In this document: piece by piece, positions 34,054-42,943 of the stretch
Numbering within the stretch: position 1 is the stretch's first letter
How the letters are laid out: the number at the start of each line of letters is the position of its first letter
DNA from: Glaciecola sp964621345
Lineage (GTDB): Bacteria; Pseudomonadota; Gammaproteobacteria; Enterobacterales; Alteromonadaceae
NCBI GenBank assembly: GCA_964621345.1
Contig: CAZUON010000024.1
Span: 1 to 46,749, forward strand
Reading direction: 5' to 3'
Length of the DNA: 46,749 nt
Position numbers and translations under genes: made by a program
Notes under the pieces: generated by a model
The model's database searches: none
Seen by the model: the letters and a program-made list of their open reading frames with translations, nothing else
Told to the model about the DNA's origin: nothing

Positions 34054-35595
34054 ATGCCCACACAACAAAGCAATCCCTATTTAGGCCCTTCCAGCATTGT
34101 TAACGATAAAACCGTCTTTAACCTTACGGCACACCTGAAAGAAAACCTAGCAGATATTTGTGACCTGATTCTTGAAATTATGAACGCACACCAGTGCGAT
34201 ATAGCGGTAGAACATGAAGGCCAACTTGTGAGCTTATTTCAATGCCGAGAATCTCTTGAGAGCGAGTATGAAGAGGCCTACAGTGCAATAAAAAGCAGTC
34301 AATTTAAAGATATTGAGAGTTATAATTCGAGTACCAACGGCATTGGCAAAACTAAAAAAGACAAAACTGCTCAGGTACATATATTGCCGCTCACGCTTCG
34401 CAAAACATTGCTGTTTGGTGTTGTTATATTTGCACGGGAGGATTCCGCCCCCATTTCTCCTAAAGAAACTCGCATTTTAAAAGTGATTGCCCGCGATATT
34501 CAAAATTTTTTCATTCAACAAAAAGAAGCTTTTGAAGCGGAGAAATCTAATGAGTTGCAAAAACTCATGCTGCAAATGAACCAAGATTTAATTTTTGTGA
34601 AAGACCGTGAGTTTAAAATTCTTTACGGTAACGACGCATTTATGAGCATCTACCCAAAAGAGATGCAAGATAAGATCATTGGTTATACAACCGTTGAAGA
34701 ATACAACGCTGAAGAAGCCGATAAATTTTTACTATACGATCGAATCGCGTTTGAAGAAGGTCATAGTGAAACAACTGAGGACTTGCATCTACCCGATGGC
34801 TCACATGTAATTCTCTCCACCAGTAAACGCCGCTTTGAAGATAAAGACGGCAGTAGTTATATCTTGTGTATATGCCGTGATATTACTGAAAAAGAGATTT
34901 TAATCCGCGGTTTAAAAAAGGCTAATCAGGAACTAGATGATTTTACTAGTATCGCGTCTCACGATCTAAAAGCGCCACTTAACGCCATTCGCAGATTGCT
35001 AACATGGATATTAGAAGAAAGCGCCGACGTTTTACCCGAGAATGCAAAGGAAAACCTGCACCTTGTGGTAAACCGTGCAGAACGAATGCACAGCTTACTC
35101 AATGACCTGCTCAAATTCGCAAAAATCGGTAGAGAAGAAGCAAAAACCGCCCAAATTTCATTAGCAAAATCGGTGGAAGAAATGCGGCCTTTAATTGATG
35201 TATCAGCAACAGATGTTTTGGAGTCAGAAGAGCTGTTGATGAATGTTGCGGTTGTCCCCTTTAACACCATTTTGCTGAATTTGATTTCAAACGCGTTTAA
35301 ACATAACGATAAAGATATTGCTAAAGTTCATGTGTCAGCCTCCGTATCTAAACACTATTACATTGTTAAAATAACAGACAACGGACCTGGAATTGCGCCT
35401 CAATTTCACGAACGTATTTTTAAACTCTTTCAAACCCTTAAACCAAGAGACGAAGTTGAAGGTAGCGGAATGGGTTTATCGGTCGTTAAAAAGTATATTG
35501 AGTATTACCAAGGGCGAGTTGAGTTGAGCTCTGATGGCAAAAATGGCAGTACCTTTATCTTGTACTGGCCTGTTGCTAAGCTACAAGAACAATAA
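34054..35595 (+). CDS. GAF-PAS histidine kinase, cytoplasmic
   Basis: 513 residues with no transmembrane segment. It has a GAF-like domain (about 25-160, HILPLTLRKTLLFGVVIFAR), a PAS domain (about 170-285), HisKA with phosphoacceptor His303 in IASHDLKAPLNAIRR, and an HATPase domain (about 400-510) with NLISNAFKHN, DNGPGI and GSGMGLSVVKKY. The layout and the small regulator directly downstream resemble Cph1/Rcp1-type systems, but the chromophore Cys motif of phytochromes is not evident. The signal is unknown. It is the first gene of a kinase / regulator / REC-GGDEF-EAL operon. Confidence 0.9.
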   Translation: MPTQQSNPYLGPSSIVNDKTVFNLTAHLKENLADICDLILEIMNAHQCDIAVEHEGQLVSLFQCRESLESEYEEAYSAIKSSQFKDIESYNSSTNGIGKTKKDKTAQVHILPLTLRKTLLFGVVIFAREDSAPISPKETRILKVIARDIQNFFIQQKEAFEAEKSNELQKLMLQMNQDLIFVKDREFKILYGNDAFMSIYPKEMQDKIIGYTTVEEYNAEEADKFLLYDRIAFEEGHSETTEDLHLPDGSHVILSTSKRRFEDKDGSSYILCICRDITEKEILIRGLKKANQELDDFTSIASHDLKAPLNAIRRLLTWILEESADVLPENAKENLHLVVNRAERMHSLLNDLLKFAKIGREEAKTAQISLAKSVEEMRPLIDVSATDVLESEELLMNVAVVPFNTILLNLISNAFKHNDKDIAKVHVSASVSKHYYIVKITDNGPGIAPQFHERIFKLFQTLKPRDEVEGSGMGLSVVKKYIEYYQGRVELSSDGKNGSTFILYWPVAKLQEQ

Positions 35596-35646
35596 TAAAG
35601 CATTTACTGAGCAGTTCATTGACTGCAACAATAGGATTATTCTGCT

Positions 35647-36063
35647 ATGAAACCCAGTTCACCCACTCTTTTTGTGATTGACGACGACGACGTTGATTTT
35701 AAATTACTTAAGTATGAAATATCAAAACGTAAGATCATCAATCCTATTGTAAGAGCAATAGATGGTATTGATGCCTTAGAAAAACTTGCTGCAGGCGAGG
35801 TTGAAAAGCCCTTTATTGTGTTACTTGATCTGAATATGCCAAGAATGGGGGGAATGGAATTTTTAGCAGCGCTAAGAAAAGATAAAGCTCATGAGGAGAC
35901 GGTAGTATTCATATTATCTACCTCCTCCGACCTTGCAGATATCCAAGAGAGTTATAAAAATCATGTTGCAGGTTATTTTTTAAAGGATGATGCTGCAGAA
36001 AGTATAGAACGAGTTGTAGATGTACTCGGTGGCTACTTTCAAATCGTCATGCTCCCTGAGTAA
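35647..36063 (+). CDS. Rcp1-like single-domain response regulator
   Basis: 138 residues, one receiver: DDDDVD acidic pocket, phosphoacceptor Asp61 in LLDLNMPRMGG, LSTSSDLADIQESY and VAGYFLKDD. The sequence is of the Rcp1 type that pairs with GAF/phytochrome-like kinases. The conserved Lys is present, but it is followed by Asp rather than the usual Pro. There is no output domain. It sits 51 nt after the kinase, the likely phosphodonor. Confidence 0.9.
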   Translation: MKPSSPTLFVIDDDDVDFKLLKYEISKRKIINPIVRAIDGIDALEKLAAGEVEKPFIVLLDLNMPRMGGMEFLAALRKDKAHEETVVFILSTSSDLADIQESYKNHVAGYFLKDDAAESIERVVDVLGGYFQIVMLPE

Positions 36064-36109
36064 ATTGGTTTAAAAAAACGCGATAAAATAGAAGAAAAAT
36101 TGACTATAT

Positions 36110-37804
36110 ATGAAAGTATTGATCGTAGATGACGATGTTGTAGATCGTTTGATTATCATTAAAGCGCTTAGCAGTATTCATGTTCATAGAAAAATAACCG
36201 AAACAAGCTCAGTCAGTGAGGGCTTAGCAGCGATTGAGCAAGACCATTTTGATGTTATTTTGTTAGACTACAAAATGCCCGAGGCAGATGGCATTGAGAT
36301 GCTCTATGAGCTTCGTACAAAACCTAACTTAGGCAATTCCGCGGTCGTTATGGTCAGTGCATCTGAAGATAACGACCTCGCCCTGCGCTGTATTGAAGCC
36401 GGAGCTCAAGATTTTATCGTGAAAAGTGAGTTGTCTGAAGGAAAGCTCAATAAGGCAATCTTGCATGCACAAAAACGTTTTGAAATTGAACGTAAAATGC
36501 ACGACTCATATGTCAACGTAAAGAAAATGGCAGAGCGTGATCCTCTTACAGGCTTGTCAAACCGCTATCATTTTGATGAGACGCTTAAAGTCATGATAGC
36601 AAACAACAAACGCACAACCCACAGCGTTGCCTTGCTGGCACTTGACTTAGATAACTTCAAACACATCAACGATACCCTTGGTCATGACGCTGGCGATCTT
36701 GCGCTGATAGAGATGGTTAATAGAATAAATGATTGCTTACGCCAGAACGAAGGCTTTGCCCGCGTAGGGGGAGATGAATTTGCAATTATTCTTGGCGGCT
36801 TATCAAGCGTTAATGAAGTAAGTAATATCGCTGACCGCATTTTAGATACCTTTAGTTCCCCTTTTGTTATTAAAACTAAAGAGGTGCAATGCAGCATCAG
36901 TATTGGTGTAGCTGTATTCCCAGCGGATGCACTAAGCGCGAAAGACCTCATAAAATCAGCTGATATCGCCATGTATAGAGCAAAACAAAGTGGTAAAAAT
37001 CGGGTTTGTTTCTATGAAACTAAATATCAAGATGAATTTAATCGCCGGGTTACAATTCAGTCTGAAATTAATGCGGTCTTAAAAAAAGAGAGTTTCACCT
37101 TACATTTTCAGCCCTTGTTCAACACCGATACTGAAAAAGTAACTAGTTTTGAGGCCCTTATTCGCTGGCCGGAGGATGCGAAAACACAATATACACCTGA
37201 CGAATTCATTCCTATTGCGGAGGAAACCCATCAAATTGGAGCAATAGGAAAATGGGTATTTGACTCTGCCGTATCCCAACTTAAAAAGTGGCACTTGCAG
37301 TATGGCCCCTATTTATCTATGTCGATTAATGTATCCCCAGTACAATTGCGAGATACTGCCTTTGTTGATTTTGTAAAAGCGACTTTGAACAAATATGACA
37401 TCCCTGCAGATAGGGTAACTGTGGAAATTACAGAAACCGCTCTTTTTAATGACCACCAGAAAATAAAAGAATGTTTACAAAGCCTTGCAATATATGGTGT
37501 CAATATCGCCCTCGACGATTTTGGCATGGGCTATTCGTCTATTTCGCATTTGACAGCATACCCCATCAACATTGTGAAAATTGACAAGAGTCTGCAGTCT
37601 TTACCAGGCTCTTCCCCAGCAAATGAAGCGATGTTTGAAGCATTGGCACTTATGCTAAGTAAACTTAACTTCAAAACGGTCGCTGAAGGCGTCGAAACTC
37701 AAGAACAACTAGCGCTTTGCCGCAAATATAAAATTGATCGCATACAGGGTTTTTTATTAGGCAAGCCGCTGCCCCCAGAACAAATAAATAAGTATTTAAA
37801 TTAG
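36110..37804 (+). CDS. Response regulator with GGDEF and EAL domains (REC-GGDEF-EAL)
   Basis: 564 residues. REC (about 1-120) has phosphoacceptor Asp53 in LLDYKMPEADG. GGDEF (about 135-300) has an intact GGDEF motif (220-224); the product-inhibition site is degenerate (R211xxE214 instead of RxxD). EAL (about 315-560) has E348-A-L, EITETALF, LDDFGMGYSS and EGVETQEQ, so phosphodiesterase activity is likely. It would make and/or degrade c-di-GMP under control of the upstream kinase, 46 nt after the small regulator. Confidence 0.92.
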   Translation: MKVLIVDDDVVDRLIIIKALSSIHVHRKITETSSVSEGLAAIEQDHFDVILLDYKMPEADGIEMLYELRTKPNLGNSAVVMVSASEDNDLALRCIEAGAQDFIVKSELSEGKLNKAILHAQKRFEIERKMHDSYVNVKKMAERDPLTGLSNRYHFDETLKVMIANNKRTTHSVALLALDLDNFKHINDTLGHDAGDLALIEMVNRINDCLRQNEGFARVGGDEFAIILGGLSSVNEVSNIADRILDTFSSPFVIKTKEVQCSISIGVAVFPADALSAKDLIKSADIAMYRAKQSGKNRVCFYETKYQDEFNRRVTIQSEINAVLKKESFTLHFQPLFNTDTEKVTSFEALIRWPEDAKTQYTPDEFIPIAEETHQIGAIGKWVFDSAVSQLKKWHLQYGPYLSMSINVSPVQLRDTAFVDFVKATLNKYDIPADRVTVEITETALFNDHQKIKECLQSLAIYGVNIALDDFGMGYSSISHLTAYPINIVKIDKSLQSLPGSSPANEAMFEALALMLSKLNFKTVAEGVETQEQLALCRKYKIDRIQGFLLGKPLPPEQINKYLN

Positions 37805-37970
37805 TGCGACGGCATTAACCCTTTCGACTAAAAATGCGCCAAATTAAGGACTTTAGCTCTAAAAGCCAGTAAATATGTATGTGAAAAGATAACCAAGTAA
37901 TACAAGCGATAATCAACAATTCGAAAATAATTGTTACCATAATAGCCTTATTTTATAACCTTGCGATTTG

Positions 37971-40049
37971 ATGTTTTTTAAGACTATACGCTCTTCTCTT
38001 GCGGCTCTTACAAGCATGGCCATTACCCTTGCCTGTGCAGCGGTTATCATCGTATCGGTCTCGGTATACGAAGAGCTATACATTGACTCTGTAAAAAGAG
38101 ACCTCGACGGCCTTAGCTCAAACCTAGCAAACGACTTACTCCCCCTGATTTCGAGTACTGAGCCTGATTCTTTTGAACTCACAACCGCGTTGTTGCGCTT
38201 AGACCGTTACGACAATGTCAAATTTGCCACTATTTTAGATAGTCAGCTAAAACCAATAGAACTCTACGGCGGGAAGTCTTTCACGTCACGCGAAGAAATG
38301 GACGCTAGACTTCAACCAGAAAACATAGCCACTCTAGGTTTGGGCGTAAACTTTGTAAACGGCGAACTCATCGCCTTTAAGCATATTGGCGAACGGTCTC
38401 TCCCACAGGGCTATTTGTTAATCATTAACGATGCCTCTGTGCAGCTAGCACAAAGCAAAAAAACGCTGCTACAACGAGTTCTTCCTCTCACTGTTATTAT
38501 CATTGCCATTGGTATTTTGCTCTCAGCGTGGCAGAACTATAAAATGCTGTCCCCCCTAAAAAAGCTTGCAGAGCTTGCCCGTAAAATCAAACAGACCAAC
38601 GACTATTCGATCAAATTGCGGATTGACGGAAAGCGAGAAGTAAAAGACTTGTCGGATGAAATCGGTGACATGATGACAACCATCAACAATGAAACCGGAA
38701 AGAATAAAGCCTATACCCAGCAGTTGAAGCAACAACAAGAGGCTATGGAGCACATGGCTAACTATGATTCGCTTACCGCACTGCCAAACCGTCCTAACTT
38801 CCTCAATACAGTGAACAAAGCGCTTGCACACAATCAATCTACAAACAGTAACTCAATTCTCTTTTACTGTGATTTAGACGGCTTTAAAGGCGTAAACGAT
38901 TTACATGGTCATGAAGTGGGCGACAAACTACTTGTAGAAGTGAGCAAACGTTTGAGCAATCAAGTGCGTAATAACGATATCGTCGCTCGCCTTGGTGGTG
39001 ATGAGTTTCTTATGTTACTGCAAGATCCAATTGAAAAACCTAAGCTAATTCAGCTCGCACAAAACATTGTGAATGCCCTAAGCGAACCCTTTATGATCAA
39101 TGGTTGGGAAGTACAAATTAGTATCAGTATTGGTATTTCGAGTGCTCAACAAGCCGATTACGATAGCGATAGACTGATTGCCAACGCTGATATTGCTATG
39201 TACAACTCGAAAATGAGTGGTAAGAATACTTTCGCAATATTTGAAGAAGGGATGATGAGCGCAAATAAGCGTAAGTTAGACATCGCTAATGCAATCCCTA
39301 TTGCGCTCAGACAAAACGAATTTAGCTTACACTATCAACAAAAAGTAAATCGCTATGACCAAATTGTTGGTTTTGAAGCCTTAATTCGATGGAACAGTTT
39401 AGAGCTGGGTGTTATATCCCCTGCCGAATTTATTGCGATTGCGGAACAGTCGGGCCGGGTTAGCATGATTACGCAATGGGTAATAAATCAAGTTAGTCAG
39501 GATATACAAACATTAAAAGATAATTTTGGTCAAAATATTGTGGTCGCGCTTAATTTGTCGGCAAACGATTTAAAAGAAACCGATTTACTTGTTAATATTC
39601 ATCAATGTTTTACACAAAATAATGTAAACCCAAGCTCAATTGAATTTGAAGTCACAGAATCCGCCTTCTTAGAGAATTTTGAACAAGCAAATTATTTCTT
39701 CGATCAACTCACCAGCATGGGTTGCTCGGTTGCTTTAGATGACTTTGGCACTGGGTATTCGTCTTTAAGTTATTTGACCAAAATCAAACTCAATACCCTG
39801 AAAATAGACAAACAGTTTATCGATGGGATTACTGTGTCAAAACGGACTATGCTAATTACAAAAACAATCGTGGAAATGGCAAAGAACCTAAATTTAAGGG
39901 TGTGTGCAGAGGGCGTAGAAACACAAGAACAAAAAGCCTTCTTGATAGCGCTAGATTGTGAACAACTTCAAGGGTATTTGTTTGCCAAACCGCAGCCGCT
40001 AGAGACCTTAATTCGCAATAAATTAGCGATGAATAAAGCGGCGGATTAG
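37971..40049 (+). CDS. Membrane HAMP-GGDEF-EAL c-di-GMP protein
   Basis: 692 residues. A transmembrane helix (about 8-33), a periplasmic sensor region of about 130 residues (CHASE8-like by layout), a second helix (about 170-190) and HAMP (about 190-245) precede a GGDEF domain with intact GGDEF (342-346) and an intact inhibitory site R333xxD336, then an EAL domain with E469-A-L, ESAFLENF, LDDFGTGYSS and EGVETQEQ. Both catalytic signatures are present. I use the ATG at 37971 rather than the adjacent TTG. The 163-nt gap after the previous gene may contain its own promoter. Confidence 0.9.
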   Translation: MFFKTIRSSLAALTSMAITLACAAVIIVSVSVYEELYIDSVKRDLDGLSSNLANDLLPLISSTEPDSFELTTALLRLDRYDNVKFATILDSQLKPIELYGGKSFTSREEMDARLQPENIATLGLGVNFVNGELIAFKHIGERSLPQGYLLIINDASVQLAQSKKTLLQRVLPLTVIIIAIGILLSAWQNYKMLSPLKKLAELARKIKQTNDYSIKLRIDGKREVKDLSDEIGDMMTTINNETGKNKAYTQQLKQQQEAMEHMANYDSLTALPNRPNFLNTVNKALAHNQSTNSNSILFYCDLDGFKGVNDLHGHEVGDKLLVEVSKRLSNQVRNNDIVARLGGDEFLMLLQDPIEKPKLIQLAQNIVNALSEPFMINGWEVQISISIGISSAQQADYDSDRLIANADIAMYNSKMSGKNTFAIFEEGMMSANKRKLDIANAIPIALRQNEFSLHYQQKVNRYDQIVGFEALIRWNSLELGVISPAEFIAIAEQSGRVSMITQWVINQVSQDIQTLKDNFGQNIVVALNLSANDLKETDLLVNIHQCFTQNNVNPSSIEFEVTESAFLENFEQANYFFDQLTSMGCSVALDDFGTGYSSLSYLTKIKLNTLKIDKQFIDGITVSKRTMLITKTIVEMAKNLNLRVCAEGVETQEQKAFLIALDCEQLQGYLFAKPQPLETLIRNKLAMNKAAD

Positions 40050-40082
40050 CAATACAGGGCTGCTCAAGCACTGCATTGCTAA
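40046..40082. other. Long hairpin between convergent genes
   Basis: TTAGCAATACAG pairs 11/12 with CTGCATTGCTAA and the loop itself contains TGCT/AGCA. No T run follows on either strand. It lies at the convergent ends of the HAMP-GGDEF-EAL and lipase-like genes and overlaps the stop codon of the former. It may stabilise 3' ends or help terminate both. Confidence 0.5.
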
Positions 40083-40109
40083 AATTCGACCACCAAACTG
40101 ATGTAAACC

Positions 40110-41153
40110 TTAGTTATTCAGCGTATCGAATACGTTCTCAGACATACTTTTACGTTGACTGTTATCTACTGAACGTACTTTTGCTCCCCAACTCCACCAT
40201 TTTCGTCCTGTACTTTCATCAAAATCAACTACGATCCCATTTGCCGATACATTGTTTGTAATAGGTGCATAAATACCACCGACTCTGTCGTTGTTAATAT
40301 GCTGGCTGTGATTGACCTTTTCGCCCATCAAAATAGGATAATGACTAGCAAGAAGCGCGCTAGGAGCACTTGCAGAGCGAAGTACGCCATTATTACGAAT
40401 ACCAGAAGAGCAAGAGTCGTAACTTGCTGCCCGATTTGAACCACATGCACTGTGCAGGGGCACCACGCTATCGTCTTTGCCAGGCATGAACGGTTTAGTA
40501 ATGCCTAAAAACTCTGTCCCCGTACCCACAAAACGTAAACGAGGTACGCCCTGATTACCTTGCGCAATGTTGCGTGCATTCACAGGCCGCAAGTCGTTAA
40601 CCACACCTAAGCCGGTGCTTGTTGGGTCTACACCTAAAAAGGCACGCACAACTTGGCGAACCGTAAAATCAACAAATCCGCCCCCTGTTGCCACATTTGC
40701 AGCAAGGTCGGCTAGTTCTGTACCGCCACCGGCGCCTGCAAAATCAATAACGGTTAAAACCTTAACGCGATTTCTATCAATTCCCCATTGACCGAGCCGA
40801 TTCAAAGCATCTCGTAACACTAAGTCACCCGTGGAGTGGGTCACAAACACACAACCGTTTATGCATAGGCCGCTAGATTCAAGCTCTTGGAAATGACGAC
40901 GGAACTGATCCTTGACCCCACCACTGACCCTGTCAGCACTTGAGTAGTAATGATGCCGGTCAGCTCGCGCTGTCCAAAAGTCACCAAAATACTCTCTTGA
41001 TTGTTGAAGTAAGAATTGTTCGTTCGGTGGCGTGTTTTGTAAATCGGTAAAATTAAATCCGTGCACTAATATCAGTGGCTTACCAGCAATAGAGGCGGTA
41101 GCCGATGCGGATATGCACACCAGGCTTAAAATAAACAATCGTAGTAGTTTCAT
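40110..41153 (-). CDS. Secreted lipase-like alpha/beta hydrolase
   Basis: 347 residues with a signal peptide (about 1-20). KPLILVHGFNFTD is the oxyanion-loop region, and the nucleophile Ser107 lies in VTHSTGD (G/T-H-S-x-G type elbow). The acid is probably in PGKDDSVVPLHS and the His in ASHYPILMG or VNHSQH. It is expected to hydrolyse esters in the periplasm or outside the cell; the substrate is unknown. AGGAAAG precedes the ATG. It lies 95 nt after the anchored protein gene on the same strand, so the two may form an operon. Confidence 0.83.
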   Translation of the reverse strand: MKLLRLFILSLVCISASATASIAGKPLILVHGFNFTDLQNTPPNEQFLLQQSREYFGDFWTARADRHHYYSSADRVSGGVKDQFRRHFQELESSGLCINGCVFVTHSTGDLVLRDALNRLGQWGIDRNRVKVLTVIDFAGAGGGTELADLAANVATGGGFVDFTVRQVVRAFLGVDPTSTGLGVVNDLRPVNARNIAQGNQGVPRLRFVGTGTEFLGITKPFMPGKDDSVVPLHSACGSNRAASYDSCSSGIRNNGVLRSASAPSALLASHYPILMGEKVNHSQHINNDRVGGIYAPITNNVSANGIVVDFDESTGRKWWSWGAKVRSVDNSQRKSMSENVFDTLNN

Positions 41154-41248
41154 ATGCTTTCCTTAAATGTGTTACTGCTTATGTTTTTTTGGTTTGTTAT
41201 ACATGGTTGTCGCTAGCGTAATGACGGCGCATGCTGCTACCTAACGCG

Positions 41249-42376
41249 TCATTTTCCATTTGCCTTACTTAAGTTCCTTAAAAAGGCGACTCGTTCTTGT
41301 GCCAGAGGATTTTCATAAGGCTTATCTTCATACCGGTCAAATGAAAACGCCTCAACGTTAAGTTTGTCTACCTTGCTATTGCCAGCACTGTCGAATACTT
41401 CTGTGTCATCAGCCCCTCTTGTTAATACAAAATTTTTCAATAAGTAAGGCCCTTCGTTTGCACTGACTTTGAGTGCCTGCACATGCGCTTTCAATAACAG
41501 TTCTTGGTCCCCCTCTGGTAGTCGAGCCTCAGCCTGTAGTTGCACAAGAGGTATCTTACCGGCCGCATCAAAGAGCACCGCGCTCAAAAAATAGTAGCCA
41601 GCGTTATGCACATCTACTTTTAAGGGGAGCTCTAAGTACTCTGCATTAGGATTAGCGTTACCTAAGCCCTTGATGGTGGCTGATGGTTGGTTATACTTTA
41701 TTGTGGTAGTTGAAAAATAGCTTTCTCCGTCAACGTCAACATTTGCCAATACTGAAAGCTCAGGTGGAAGATCTAAATTAGCAAGTGTGGATGCTTCAAT
41801 GATGCCGGTTAGTTGCCAGCCCTGAGCAAAATTAGCCTCTAGGTTTAGCGATAAAAGTTCATCTCCCGCTATATCGCTAAGGGTTGCAGTTGCGCCAACA
41901 GATGATGTGGAAGGTACTTTACCGATAGTCACTAACACAGAAATATCATCGCCACTGAAATGTTGATATTTCTCGGTCGCCACCGATAACTGAAGCTGCC
42001 CATGTAAGTTAGAATTTAATGCAAACGATGTCGCGTTCTCTTCAAAAGGAGAAAACACAAATACTTGCTCTGGATTAAAAATAGGTTGCGATCCACGTGG
42101 GTATTTTGCGCTTTGACTGTAAGCGGTAGCAATATCTTCAATTTGCTTTGCTAAAGTCACTACGGCTTGTTCAGATTGTTGTGGGCCTACAGCAGTCAAC
42201 ATGCTGCTGGATGCGATGTTTTTAAGTTGATTATTGGTGCTAGTATTAACTTGTTGTTGGATTAGAACAACGTCATTTTCTTGGTCACTTATTTCTGTAT
42301 TAGCAAAATACCAAATTACGGTAGCGCCAGTTATAACGAGACTAATAGCGAATAAAAACCAATGTAAATTGCGCAT
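41249..42376 (-). CDS. Membrane-anchored beta-rich protein of unknown function
   Basis: 375 residues. One N-terminal hydrophobic segment (about 5-24) likely anchors it in the inner membrane or is an uncleaved signal. The rest is periplasmic and beta-rich, with a C-terminal part (about 235-320: GYYFLSAVLFDAAGK, GPYLLKNFVLTRG) that resembles the choice-of-anchor X type domain. No catalytic motif is visible. Its position directly upstream of the lipase-like gene suggests a helper or co-secreted partner, as inference. Confidence 0.7.
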   Translation of the reverse strand: MRNLHWFLFAISLVITGATVIWYFANTEISDQENDVVLIQQQVNTSTNNQLKNIASSSMLTAVGPQQSEQAVVTLAKQIEDIATAYSQSAKYPRGSQPIFNPEQVFVFSPFEENATSFALNSNLHGQLQLSVATEKYQHFSGDDISVLVTIGKVPSTSSVGATATLSDIAGDELLSLNLEANFAQGWQLTGIIEASTLANLDLPPELSVLANVDVDGESYFSTTTIKYNQPSATIKGLGNANPNAEYLELPLKVDVHNAGYYFLSAVLFDAAGKIPLVQLQAEARLPEGDQELLLKAHVQALKVSANEGPYLLKNFVLTRGADDTEVFDSAGNSKVDKLNVEAFSFDRYEDKPYENPLAQERVAFLRNLSKANGK

Positions 42377-42442
42377 GAACTTATCGGGTCATCGGATGAG
42401 ATGAGCATAGTTTATACAAATATGTTACATTTGTTAACAACT

Positions 42443-42456
42443 AATTTACATGCAAA
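42443..42456. promoter_or_regulatory. Near-palindrome matching the 33935-33948 site
   Basis: ATTTACATGCAAAT differs by one base from the perfect palindrome at 33935-33948. It lies 67 nt upstream of the anchored protein gene. TGTTAAC also occurs just beside it (42431-42437). Confidence 0.3.
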
Positions 42457-42523
42457 TTCACCTTTGAAGTGCACATAATAACATCGAGTCTTTTTCCCTA
42501 AGGTAGAAGCAGGTCAATAGTAT

Positions 42524-42943
42524 TTATTCAACGCTATATACAACAGTAAGCTCAGACGGAATATTAGAGTTTGCAGGCAAATAAGCAATCGCGCCTTTAT
42601 TGTTGAGTAAATACTCAATCACTGAATTTGTGTTTTGCAGCTGCTTAGGCTGTTTTTTTCTTCCAGAAAAACGCATCTGCGCCCAGTATGACTGTATTCT
42701 TGCCTCTGTAAGCCCCACTACCTTAGTGTTGAATAAGATTCTCAGGCTATTATTTGGAGGCAATTCGATAGCCGTTAAATCATAGTTGATTGTCCCGCCC
42801 ATAAACACATTACGAATTTCTTGCTTTGATAACTCAACGTCATAATCAATATTGGCAACGACAACTACTTCCTGTCGCGCATAGGCCGATTGGCAAACGC
42901 TTACGCAAATTAAAAAGAGAAAAGTGTGAATGAAATTTTTCAT
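42524..42943 (-). CDS. Single-lobe PstS-like periplasmic protein (copy 2)
   Basis: 139 residues with a signal peptide ending AYA (about 22). It aligns along its length with copy 1: IRNVFMGG, LFNTKVVGL, IQSYWAQMRFSGRKKQPKQL and KGAIAYLP. Its ATG shares one base with the porin stop (TAATG), a tight coupling. A GTG at 42955 would add four residues and overlap the porin. The gene order here is porin first, opposite to copy 1. No phosphate transporter genes are nearby. Function is unknown. Confidence 0.83.
   Translation of the reverse strand: MKNFIHTFLFLICVSVCQSAYARQEVVVVANIDYDVELSKQEIRNVFMGGTINYDLTAIELPPNNSLRILFNTKVVGLTEARIQSYWAQMRFSGRKKQPKQLQNTNSVIEYLLNNKGAIAYLPANSNIPSELTVVYSVE

Noticed and set aside
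34054..35595. A true phytochrome photoreceptor
   Set aside because: The GAF-like region lacks an evident chromophore-binding Cys or PHY domain, so only a general GAF-PAS kinase is supported.
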